From positions 104,930,671 to 104,994,670 of the forward strand of contig NC_081844.1 of the NCBI RefSeq assembly GCF_963259705.1: a stretch of DNA of 64,000 bases, in the 5' to 3' direction. The position numbers and the translations under genes are program-made. Positions within the stretch are counted from its first letter, which is position 1; every line of letters begins with the position of its first letter. This stretch comes from Myotis daubentonii (taxonomy: Eukaryota; Chordata; Mammalia; Chiroptera; Vespertilionidae). A model generated the notes under the pieces. It did no database searches, was not told the origin of the DNA, and saw only the letters and a list, made by a program, of their open reading frames with translations. Positions 22,601-27,873 of this stretch are shown one piece after another.

Positions 22601-24975
22601 GGCTTGACCCGGGGTGTGGGATTTCCAAGAAGAAAGCTCTCCCCCTCCCCAGCTCAGGCAGAGACCTCTCCCTGAATCAGCCCTGGCCTGGGGCCCATCT
22701 CCCTGTGCCAGGGGAACTTGACCATGGATTCTTCTGTGGCTGGGCTGGGTTGTGCATTCTTCTCACATTGGCGATGGAGTCTATCTGTGCCTCCCGGCCT
22801 GCCCCCTGGCTTCCCTCCCTCATTCGCAACCCTTCTCTCCTTTCTTTACTGAGCTAGCATGCCGCTTGATAGAAATCTTGGCAAATTTCACCGGGCGCCC
22901 TGTTTCATTTGGTCTACGTTTAAGAAAAAAAACACTCAGAAATAGCCTTCAGAAGTCAGTTTTCCCAACCATCTTTGCAACCACAATGCTGAAACCTAAG
23001 TTGAGATGACCTTTTAGAGGGAAAAAGAACAGGAAGGAGATGCACAAAAAGCAGCAACAGCAGTCATAATTAGATACTGTAGTTTGGAAATGAAATCTTA
23101 GGTGCTTTAGATGTTTTTGAATTTTAGTGTTTTAATAAAACGTTTAAAAAACATAAATTTAGCCTGACTGGTGAGAAGGAAACAGCAAAGTTTGTGATTG
23201 TTTCAGAAATCTGCAGAAATGGAAGTACTGTGTGTTTGTGTTGCTGTTGGTAAAGCCTACCCCCAATCTCACCCCCAAAACATGTACCCTTTCCAAAACG
23301 TGACTGAAATGCCATCAGAAGGAAAAGTCATGCCCTTAGGAATTGCTGCCTTTTCTGTAGAGTCCATTGAAAACAGTATAATTTAAAGTCACCCCAGTAA
23401 GGCAGAGTTCCTGGGTGTTGTTTCTAGAATAGTATCAGAGGTTTATCATACACATTCCTTCTACTACAGGAAAAAAAAATGGATGCAATCTAGATTATTT
23501 TGTAACCTTCGGTTGTAGTCTGATTTGAAAATAAGTACATCTTTAAAAGTTACTAGATATTTCTGAGTTCATTATTTTGTTAAAAATCGCTTGTGGAATA
23601 CTTCCTTATGTAAGAGAAGCCATCCCGAAATGAAACCAGTCTTTAAAAAATTCATTGTTTTGTGTAGTTGCAGCTGTACCTGAAAATAAAAATGTTATTG
23701 ATGACTGCAAAAAAAAAAAAAATCATGCCACACCTGATTCAACATTTTCAGACTTTTCTTCCTGAGTTTGGGGAAGAGCAGTGTGACAGTAAACACCTCA
23801 GGGCCACACAGACCCCAGGGTTGGCTGTGTGACCTCGGGAGCTTGAACTACCCCAGGAAAGACAGCGCGTGGGCTTAGATGATTTCTAAGGCCTCGGCTT
23901 TAAAATCTCATCTGTATGACGGTCTGGAGTGTCAACTGAATCTGAGGCCAGCCTCCTCAGGGGCAGGTGCAAAGGGGTCAGATGTCCCTCACAAGACACC
24001 ATATCCCTTGGACAGGAAGAGAATATCCCTGAGTCACGTGGCTTGGGATCTGCCCAAGCCGCTATGCGACCTGTGGTCCCACCAGCAGATGACGAAGCAT
24101 GGGGATCTTGAGCATCTCCAATGCTTGAAAGCAGGACAACAGCCTTCTGGTCTCAGCTCTGCCGTAGCTCACTTCTGACCCTTCTGGCTGAGCCTCTTCC
24201 TCTGCAGGAGCCTCAGTTTCCCCAGCTGTAACCTGGGCTCATACCAGTTTTCTGACCTGCCTGGCAAGACCCTCATAAAGCTCCAAGGAGAGGCTGCCTC
24301 ACGTAAGGACGCGAGGAGCCCTCCTTCAGGGTGATGAACAAGGACTGCTGCCTCGGGCATGCTCATCACGGCCTTCCCCTCCCCCGCCCAGGACACCACT
24401 TCTCCCTTTCTAATAAGGAGCCTTGATCTCACTAGGGGTTAGAGCAGTTCTGCATCTCAGAGCTTGGACTTTGAAACCAGACGGGCGACAGACCGGAATC
24501 CTGCCTCTGTCACATGTAGTCCCTGGGGCTTTGGGCCACTTAACCTCCCTGCGCTGATTTTGCAGCCGAGCCAGGGGACAGACCCTGTTAAATAGCCCTG
24601 GAGAGTGTGAGATGGGACAGTGCCTGGAGAGCACAAGCTCAAGCCCTGGCACACAGTAGGTACACATTCATTGGAGGACTTCCCTTCTCCCCAGATCTTA
24701 CTGTGGGAACACTCGGTGGTGTAGGCATATCTAACGGTACTTGCCCAACTGGCGAGGTGGCTGTGAGGCTGAAGTTCGCTGCTATCTTTCATGCCTTTTG
24801 CGTTCTGCCTGGACACCACCTTCAAGCCTCTGTCCAGCTGCCCCCCGCCCTCCCCGAGGGCACTGCCAGCCCCCCACCACCAAAGAGCAAGGCTCACCTT
24901 CCTGAAATAGTCGGCGAGGCTGTCGGGGTCCCAGGCCAGGACCTCAGAGCGGAAGGGCACATTTCTCAAGGCCAT
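2280..24975 (-). CDS. LCP2: LCP2 (SLP-76) gene, 5' half, coding span
   Basis: SLP-76 is a cytosolic adaptor of T cells, mast cells, platelets and other blood cells; after receptor engagement ZAP-70/Syk phosphorylates it and it nucleates LAT-Gads-PLCgamma1-Vav-Nck-Itk complexes. Exons read on the minus strand at 24975-24898, 19977-19915, 15659-15613, 8908-8840, 8410-8379, 7809-7772, 4545-4347 and 2446-2280. All have AG/GT borders and join in phase: 78, 63, 47, 69, 32, 38 and 199 nt, then 98 nt up to a possible internal donor. The product begins MALRNVPFRSEVL, carries an N-terminal SAM domain (about residues 12-79), then an acidic segment with DYESP, DYESP and DYEPP tyrosine motifs at residues 114, 129 and 146. 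Human numbering is 113, 128 and 145; the one-residue shift comes from exon 4. The Gads-binding region and SH2 domain lie beyond base 1. Assignment comes from remembered human SLP-76 and is close to certain. Confidence 0.96.
3140..3900 (+). repeat. L2 LINE fragments in LCP2 intron 7
   Basis: Two L2 3' segments: about 3150-3520 (landmark CAGGACCTTTGCACAGCC, then TTTAGGGTGAGGACTGTCTT) and about 3750-3900 (landmark ATGGTGCCTGGATCATAGTA, ending in TTGTTGAATGAATGAG). The tail is a short (TGAA)n run. The remainder of intron 7 (2447-4346) holds a minus-strand MIR near 4140-4260. Confidence 0.7.
4285..4335 (+). other. G-rich tract next to LCP2 exon 7 donor
   Basis: The plus strand has five or more runs of four or five G within about 45 bp, immediately inside the intron on the donor side of exon 7. 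This fits the pattern of a potential G-quadruplex in DNA; in the LCP2 transcript the region would be C-rich. Confidence 0.45.
4347..4545 (-). CDS. LCP2: LCP2 coding exon 7 (acidic three-tyrosine exon)
   Basis: The largest coding exon in the window: 199 nt, 66 codons plus one base. It starts EEDDYESPNDDQD and includes EDDGDYESPNEE, EDDADYEPPPSNDEEALQ and ends SNSNSMYI. The three tyrosines are the known ZAP-70/Syk targets: the first two bind the SH2 domains of Vav1 and Nck, the third that of Itk. All three and their surrounding motifs are intact. Small differences from remembered human sequence (GEDD to AEDD, EEEEAPV to EEDQAPL) keep the acidic character or nearly so. The acceptor is GGCAG and the donor GTAAGG. 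Confidence 0.97.
4546..6381. other. LCP2 intron 6, right of exon 7
   Basis: A minus-strand MIR remnant is near 4665-4760 (CCCATTTTACAGCTGAGAGC). The motif TGAGTCA (AP-1) is near 5061-5067 and a palindromic pair of AGGTCA half-sites lies at 5155-5173. Otherwise no repeat or exon was recognised. Confidence 0.5.
6499..6710. mobile_element. Non-autonomous hAT with perfect 8-bp TSD
   Basis: A 212-bp element with ends CAGCCGTGGGCAAACT and AGTTTGCCCACCCCTG. It is bounded by identical 8-bp target duplications CTCTAGGG at 6491-6498 and 6711-6718. The body carries the TACGGCCCGTGGGCCGGATC motif of a hAT MITE family common in vesper bats. The intact duplication suggests a fairly recent insertion into the older element around it. 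Confidence 0.92.
7010..7032 (+). repeat. Poly(G) run of 23
   Basis: Uninterrupted 23-base G homopolymer inside the outer hAT element. Length in the assembly is uncertain because such runs are prone to sequencing slippage. Confidence 0.8.
7118..7170. repeat. 20-bp direct duplication
   Basis: Two adjacent copies of a GC-rich 20-bp unit (GGCCCAGGGCGGCCACCT), with a degraded third partial copy. Confidence 0.7.
7558..7616. mobile_element. Fragment of hAT MITE end
   Basis: GTGTGGGCTGCAAACTACGA followed by CCCACGGGCC resembles the left end of the 6499-6710 element. Only one terminus is present, so this is a truncated copy. Confidence 0.55.
7772..7809 (-). CDS. LCP2: LCP2 coding exon 6 (micro-exon)
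   Basis: A 38-nt exon reading (G)AA then SHEEENGGWSSF. The acceptor is CCACAG and the donor GTGAGT directly after the TTT codon. Human has SHEEDNGGWSSF, so there is a conservative D-to-E change. The exon sits just before the acidic three-tyrosine exon and ends in phase 0, as required. Confidence 0.95.
8379..8410 (-). CDS. LCP2: LCP2 coding exon 5 (micro-exon)
   Basis: A 32-nt exon, too short for ORF-based detection. It contributes one base to lysine, then PQVHRFPEEI, then one base of glutamate. The acceptor is TTTGCAG and the donor GTAAAG. Human reads KPQVPRFPEETE. The same stretch is open in another frame on this strand, but that frame does not join to its neighbours; phase 2 in and phase 1 out fixes this one. 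Confidence 0.93.
8840..8908 (-). CDS. LCP2: LCP2 coding exon 4
   Basis: The exon is 69 nt: one base completes the proline, then ILSKLSQEINKNEERRSIF, then APR plus two bases of lysine. The acceptor is TTGTAG (after a TTTGTCTTG tract) and the donor is GTGAGT. Human has SIFTRK where this reads SIFAPRK, so one residue is gained at the end of the exon and every downstream residue number is +1 relative to human. Confidence 0.95.
8909..12400. other. LCP2 intron 3, left part
   Basis: GC-rich intronic sequence with no exon recognised. Contains a 17-base G run at 10675-10691 and a minus-strand MIR at about 12000-12200 (GTAGATGAGGAAGCCGAGGC). The 203-codon minus frame at 10640-11251 has no recognisable domain and spans the G run; it is treated as chance. 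Confidence 0.55.
12400..13535 (-). mobile_element. Old L1 fragment: 5' UTR and ORF1 start
   Basis: Reading on the minus strand, 13535 to about 12660 matches the 5' leader of an old mammalian L1/HAL1-type LINE (landmark CAACTCAAGGAGTTCAGCAG as seen on plus). It is followed at 12651-12463 by an ORF1p coiled-coil-like peptide (SEMRHALLGINSRLDTAEEN). The element is truncated, with no ORF2, and is antisense to nothing functional; it lies in the same orientation as LCP2. Confidence 0.75.
14620..14866 (+). mobile_element. Ves SINE
   Basis: tRNA-derived SINE of vesper bats. The head reads CTTGGCTGGCGTGGCTCAGT, with a B-box-like GGTTGGATTCCTGG. Then come GGCTCGATCCCCAATGGGGG, the TCTCTCTCATCAT body and a CA/A-rich tail. 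It is flanked by a perfect 14-bp target duplication AGGTGGTAAAATGA (14606-14619 and 14867-14880). Confidence 0.95.
15034..15112. repeat. 19-bp tandem repeat, four units
   Basis: Four copies of CAGCACCCATGTCAGACTC, alternating between ATGTCAG and ATGCCAG variants, so the true period may be a 38-bp pair. It sits 500 bp to the left of LCP2 exon 3, in intron 3. Confidence 0.88.
15613..15659 (-). CDS. LCP2: LCP2 coding exon 3 (SAM domain)
   Basis: The exon is 47 nt and encodes NLTENDIQKFPKLRV plus two bases of a proline codon. The acceptor is TTTCAG and the donor GTAAGT. The NLTENDIQKFPKLRVP string matches human SLP-76 exactly as I recall it and is the last helix region of the SAM domain. The exon ends in phase 2, which matches the single leading base of the next exon. 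Confidence 0.97.
16182..17850. repeat. Local duplication blocks in LCP2 intron 2
   Basis: Two segments recur about 1 kb apart in the same order. Block A, with GGGAAAGAAGGA and TGTGATGAACTGGACCT, is at about 16182-16230 and again at 17245-17293 (offset 1063). Block B, with AAGGAGGAGGTGGAGGTGAG, is at about 16755-16850 and again at 17739-17840 (offset 984). A short third piece, GAGGGGACTCCGGGAA, is at about 16732 and 17599. Different offsets show later insertions or deletions. Confidence 0.75.
17906..18027 (+). repeat. (GGAA)n/(GGGA)n purine microsatellite
   Basis: About twelve GGAA units followed by about fourteen GGGA units, giving an uninterrupted purine strand of more than 100 nt in LCP2 intron 2. 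The opposite strand is read as PSLPPSLPPS, a repeat artefact. Confidence 0.95.
18028..19588. other. LCP2 intron 2, no repeat recognised
   Basis: Unremarkable intronic sequence. A short L2-like end near 18900-18990 (AATGGATGGGTCAATGAATG) is the only recognisable relic. Confidence 0.45.
19589..19636 (+). repeat. (GT)n microsatellite
   Basis: About 23 GT units, 280 bp to the left of LCP2 exon 2. The 226-codon plus frame across it is an artefact. Confidence 0.95.
19915..19977 (-). CDS. LCP2: LCP2 coding exon 2 (SAM domain)
   Basis: The exon is 63 nt, or 21 complete codons, running LNYKDCEKAVKK then HHIDGPRFL. The acceptor is CAG at 19980-19978 and the donor is GTAAGT. It holds the central helices of the SAM domain. 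Lysine 30, the residue reported as the HPK1-dependent ubiquitination site in human SLP-76, is present (third residue after LN). Compared with remembered human sequence (KKYHIDGARFL) there are two changes, Y39H and A44P; the proline lies in the middle of the SAM fold. Confidence 0.96.
20330..21330. mobile_element. Old L1-type LINE remnant with nested insertions
   Basis: Flanks read like the 3' untranslated region of an old L1: left part about 20340-20540 (GTTGCTAAACATTTAGATTG) and right part about 21140-21330 (AGAGTTATAGGATTAACAGG, GGTTGCTTTCCTAAAAAG). It is interrupted by a minus-strand MIR-like segment at about 20555-20730 and by the piggyBac-type element at 20883-21124. Confidence 0.55.
20879..21128. 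mobile_element. piggyBac-type MITE, copy 1
   Basis: Bounded on both sides by TTAA (20879-20882 and 21125-21128), the hallmark of piggyBac insertion. The ends read TTAACACACTGCAGGTGGAT and CTGGTGTGCAATGTGTTAA, giving imperfect inverted termini TTAACACA...TGTGTTAA. It is about 242 bp between the TTAAs and has no coding capacity. A second copy lies at 25921-26166. Confidence 0.85.
21770..22350 (-). repeat. Two minus-strand MIR copies
   Basis: The first is at about 21775-21945 (TGGGACAACCGAGGCCCAGA, then GGACTGGAACTCATGGCTCT). The second is at about 22165-22350 (TACTGATGAGGAAACCGAGG, then AATCAGGATTCAAACCGAGG). Both are in LCP2 intron 1. Confidence 0.8.
22850..23724 (+). pseudogene. Probable retrocopy of an mRNA 3' end
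   Basis: An AT-rich, intron-less stretch that ends in AATAAAAATGTTATTGATGA, a GACTGC and then 13 A residues (about 23709-23721): a polyadenylation signal, the usual spacing and a poly(A) tail in the genome. This is the signature of an L1-mobilised cDNA. No coding frame is recognisable, so only 3' UTR may be present and the left limit is a guess. The parent gene is not recognised; no clean target duplication was found. Confidence 0.4.
24160..24670 (+). repeat. MIR copies in LCP2 intron 1
   Basis: A partial plus-strand MIR is at about 24165-24260 (CCTCAGTTTCCCCAGCTGTA). A longer one at about 24455-24670 ends in CCTGGCACACAGTAGGTACA. Both lie between exon 1 and the retrocopy. Confidence 0.7.
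24898..24975 (-). CDS. LCP2: LCP2 coding exon 1 (start codon, SAM domain start)
   Basis: This exon encodes 26 residues beginning MALRNVPFRSEV and ending ADYFRK, and stops after a complete codon at a GTGAGC donor (24897-24892). The ATG at 24975-24973 has G at -3 and G at +4, a strong Kozak context. The open frame continues upstream to about 25077 without a stop, but its apparent start there is GTG, not ATG, and the known family N-terminus is exactly MALRN, so the ATG at 24975 is chosen. From memory the human protein has GWDPDSL and YFKK where this one has AWDPDSL and YFRK. Confidence 0.97.
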
Positions 24976-25260
24976 GGCTGCTCTCCGGGGAGGACGCTCA
25001 CAAGCTGAGCATGGGTGCGGCACCCATGGACAGAGAACCCCAATCCAGAGCGTGGGGGTGTCCTTGGTTCTTCCCACACCCGGTTACCCTCTGGAGCAGC
25101 CTTGTTGGAGCCAACGTCTTTTCTGCCGTAGCCAGATCCCAGAAAGCAACGCTTCCTCCGCGAACAAATATGGTCTCTTCTCAGAAAACGACTCAGCAAG
25201 TTTCCTTTACCACTTCCTCTGCTGGGCCCTAAATAAGTAAACAAGGAAGCCAGCTCCCCG
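24976..25260 (-). promoter_or_regulatory. LCP2: LCP2 5' UTR and probable proximal promoter
   Basis: This is the flank upstream of the LCP2 start codon; the transcription start is not marked by a TATA box. On the minus strand there is AGAGGAAGTG at 25220-25211, a textbook PU.1/ETS site. A second ETS-like core, GAGGAAGC, is near 25158-25151, and TGCTGAGT at 25198-25191 resembles a MARE/AP-1 half. On the plus strand AAGGAAGC is at 25243-25250. Such clusters are typical of TATA-less promoters active in blood cells, fitting SLP-76 expression. Function is inference. Confidence 0.5.
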
Positions 25261-25547
25261 CTGGAGAGGCCGAGCGAGCCTCGGGTGGTAATTCCCCAAG
25301 GCCAGCCACCCAGCCCAGTGGGAGTGGCATGAAGGGGACTTGGACCCCAGCATGAGTTCAAGTACGTTTCTGTTAAAACTCCTGGCACCCATAAGTCTAC
25401 ACCACATTCCTGCTTGCCTGGGTCTTTGCAGTTGAAAATCTATTTTGACAGTTGACCTAAAATATAGACAATCTCCCACATCAGTGAACTGCCGGGGGAA
25501 GCAGCAGGGCCTTTTCATGTTTTCCAACCACCCCTCGGTCTCTCTAG

Positions 25548-25751
25548 CCGGGGTGGGGATCGTCCGGCCCACTGGCCGTATAAGGCCAGAGAAATCATTT
25601 GGTCTGACCCCGCCAAAGCATTAGGGTGAGTTAATTAAATGTTTGACCAACTATAGCAGGCTAGTTTTTAGGTTGATAATTTGGTATGGGCCATGAATGA
25701 TGGTATCAATATTCAAATGGCCGTTGGCAGAAAAAAGGTCTCCCACTCCTG
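25548..25751. mobile_element. hAT-type MITE remnant
   Basis: The ends CCGGGGTGGGGA and TCCCACTCCTG form imperfect inverted termini. The body reads CGGCCCACTGGCCGTATAAG and AAATCATTTGGTCTGACCCC, a hAT MITE family of bats as I recall it. The flanking octamers (CTCTCTAG, CAAGGATA) do not match, so the copy is old or its limits are off. Confidence 0.65.
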
Positions 25752-25920
25752 CAAGGATAAAGTCGAGATTTCTTCAGCTGCCCCCTGAGAGTTACTGCCA
25801 GAGGGGTCTCTGTGAGTGAGTGGGTGAGCCAGGGCCCAGCTCTGAGAGAGGGGCTGCACGGGGCAGACTAGGCTTGATTTCTCATATGATGGTTTCCATG
25901 CCGTGCAAGGTGGGTAGGAC

Positions 25921-26166
25921 TTAACACGTTGAGGACCAGTAGCTTTATTGCCAGCTTTACCCAGGGCCAGATAAGTTTCTATGGAACGAGTACAAAAAAC
26001 GTTTTACGTCCATGTTAAAGGCACGCTTTAAAATTAGATACCCGTTGCATTTTGAAGTTATGTATTATATGTTCTTACAAGCTAATATCTTTTTAAAGTC
26101 TGATACTTTGTGAAACACTGTGTAACATGAAGTGCGAATTCTCATGATCCATCCGCAATGTGTTGA
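25921..26166. mobile_element. piggyBac-type MITE, copy 2 (core inverted)
   Basis: Starts with TTAACACGTTGAGGACCAGT and ends CCGCAATGTGTTGA, where the last four bases are a mutated TTAA. Both ends match copy 1 (20879-21128) in reverse complement. The central part (TTGCATTTTGAAGTTA, ATGTTCTTAC, AGCTAATATCTTT) matches copy 1 in the same orientation, so the core is flipped relative to the arms. Confidence 0.85.
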
Positions 26167-26384
26167 GATCTAGGAATCTCAGTTCCCATGTCTGTAAAAC
26201 AGGAAAACAGAGGCATTGCTTCACGAGCACATGGAACTTAGATGCATTTAACTAGACTCACTTAAAGGGAAAAAATTAAAAGAACAAAATGATACTGATG
26301 CTGCCATATATTCTATTCACTATTTCTTCCTCCATATATATCTTCCTCCAAGATCATATATTTAAGCAATATATATATTGCTTA

Positions 26385-26735
26385 AAGTATTACAAAGGGT
26401 ATTACATATGTGTCCTTTTTTCCCCCCCGCCCTTGACAGTCCCCTAGCCTCCCCTATCACCCAGTGTCTTATGTCCATTGGTTATGCTTATATGCATGCA
26501 TACAAGTCCTTTGGTTGATCTCTTACCCCCCTCCCTCCTGCCCCCCAACCCTCCCCGGCCTTCCAGCTGCAGTTTGACAATCTGTTTGCGGCAGCTCTGC
26601 CTCTGTATCTATTATTGTTCAAAAGTTTATAATGGTCTCTATTGTCCATGAATGAGTGAGATCATGTGGCATTTTTCCTTCATTGATGGGCTTATTTCAC
26701 TTCGCATGATGCTCTCCAGTTCTTCCTCTGTATAT
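26385..26735 (-). mobile_element. L1 3' region, antisense
   Basis: On the plus strand it reads CCATGAATGAGTGAGATCAT, CTTATTTCACTTCGCATGAT and GCTCTCCAGTTC, the reverse of an L1 ORF2 end/3' UTR typical of bats. A C-rich tract precedes it. Truncated, no long open frame. Confidence 0.7.
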
Positions 26736-26909
26736 TCCATCCAGAGGACACATTCCCTGGAGTGGCCTCGAGGCAGGGAGGGGAATCTGCTGCTTCTGTG
26801 GATGTTGTCAGACTCTGTGCATTTCTCACAGTCTGAGAGCTACATTGTTAAATGTATTTATGCCACATCGTAGTCTCTAAACACAAGTTTATGGCTTCAT
26901 CTCCTCTCT

Positions 26910-26924
26910 GTGCGCGTGCGCGTG

Positions 26925-26961
<37 letters not shown>
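26910..26961. repeat. Alternating CG/CA purine-pyrimidine tract
   Basis: About 20 bp of GCGTGC/GCGC alternation runs directly into about 14 CA units. Alternating purine-pyrimidine of this kind is the classic Z-DNA-prone composition. Confidence 0.9.
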
Positions 26962-26963
<2 letters not shown>

Positions 26964-27497
26964 CCCTCCGCTCCGATGCTGAGGAGGGAACCAGCGCTGT
27001 TGCACTTCCCAAGTGATGCTACATTGTCCCCGAGGTGGTGCCTTCCCCCAGCGTTTCCAGGGTAGCTGGGGCCATGCACCGTTCCCATCTCACGCAGAAT
27101 CTAAGGCCCCACCGTCACTGTGATGCACCAGCCTCCCCAGGTCACGGTGAGCTTCGGTGACACATGCATTTCCTCCCAGGCCCGGCACCGTAATGGATGT
27201 GGCCCACGCACCTGAGCTGGCATCATCCTCGCCTCACAGGGAGCTGGGGCGTCCATCAAGGCAGCCCAGGCCAAGCGCTCCTCACAGGGCCCGGACCTGA
27301 GAACGCTCGGTCACTGGCCGTGCTCTGCAAAAGCCACAGTGGGAGAGGTTGCCTCACTTTTCAAATCACCGGAAGAGCAGCCATTCGAAAAGAGGGAGAG
27401 AGAGAGAGAGGTCATTTCCAAGTAGAGTGATCGAAGAAGATGCTGTGGAATGAGCTGCGGCTTATGCAGGGCCTTGGAAGGTGGAATAGAGGGAGGG

Positions 27498-27498
<1 letters not shown>

Positions 27499-27528
<30 letters not shown>
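27499..27528 (+). repeat. (TG)n microsatellite
   Basis: About 15 TG units. The surrounding 26962-27609 region shows no exon and no clear repeat. Confidence 0.9.
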
Positions 27529-27532
<4 letters not shown>

Positions 27533-27609
27533 ATGAGCAAATGAAACATTCCAGACCTGGGGAAAGGAACATTCAAGATCATCCTTAAAAGTAGAAGCAA
27601 TATTTTTAA

Positions 27610-27873
27610 CTAGAAGCCCGGTGCATGAAATTCGTATGTGGGCACGGTCCTGCAATCAGGACCATCTTCCCAGGCTGCCCACAGCCAGCCCCACACCCCC
27701 CCTACACCGTTGCCCACCCCCAGTACCCTGTTCGCCATCGGGTGATCAGAGCCTGATGGCTGGGGGAAGGGACCAAGAGGTGGTCAGTGCGCCTCACAGT
27801 GACTGGTCGAGCGGTCATTCTGGTTGTTCCGCCTTTAAGGTCAATTTGCATATTACCCTTTTATTATATATGA
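27610..27873 (-). mobile_element. Non-autonomous Helitron (HeliBat-type), copy 1
   Basis: Read on the minus strand it begins TCATATATAATAAAAGGGTA and then ATATGCAAATTGACC. It ends with an imperfect hairpin in CATACGAATTTCATGCAC followed by CGGGCTTCTAG. It starts with TC, ends in CTAG, and is flanked by A on the left and T on the right (insertion in AT), with no target duplication. These are Helitron hallmarks, and the end sequences match bat HeliBat non-autonomous elements as I remember them. Confidence 0.88.

Noticed and set aside
24976..25077. In-frame N-terminal extension of LCP2 exon 1
   Set aside because: The upstream frame is open but its apparent start at 25077 is GTG; the ATG at 24975 has a strong context and gives the known family N-terminus.
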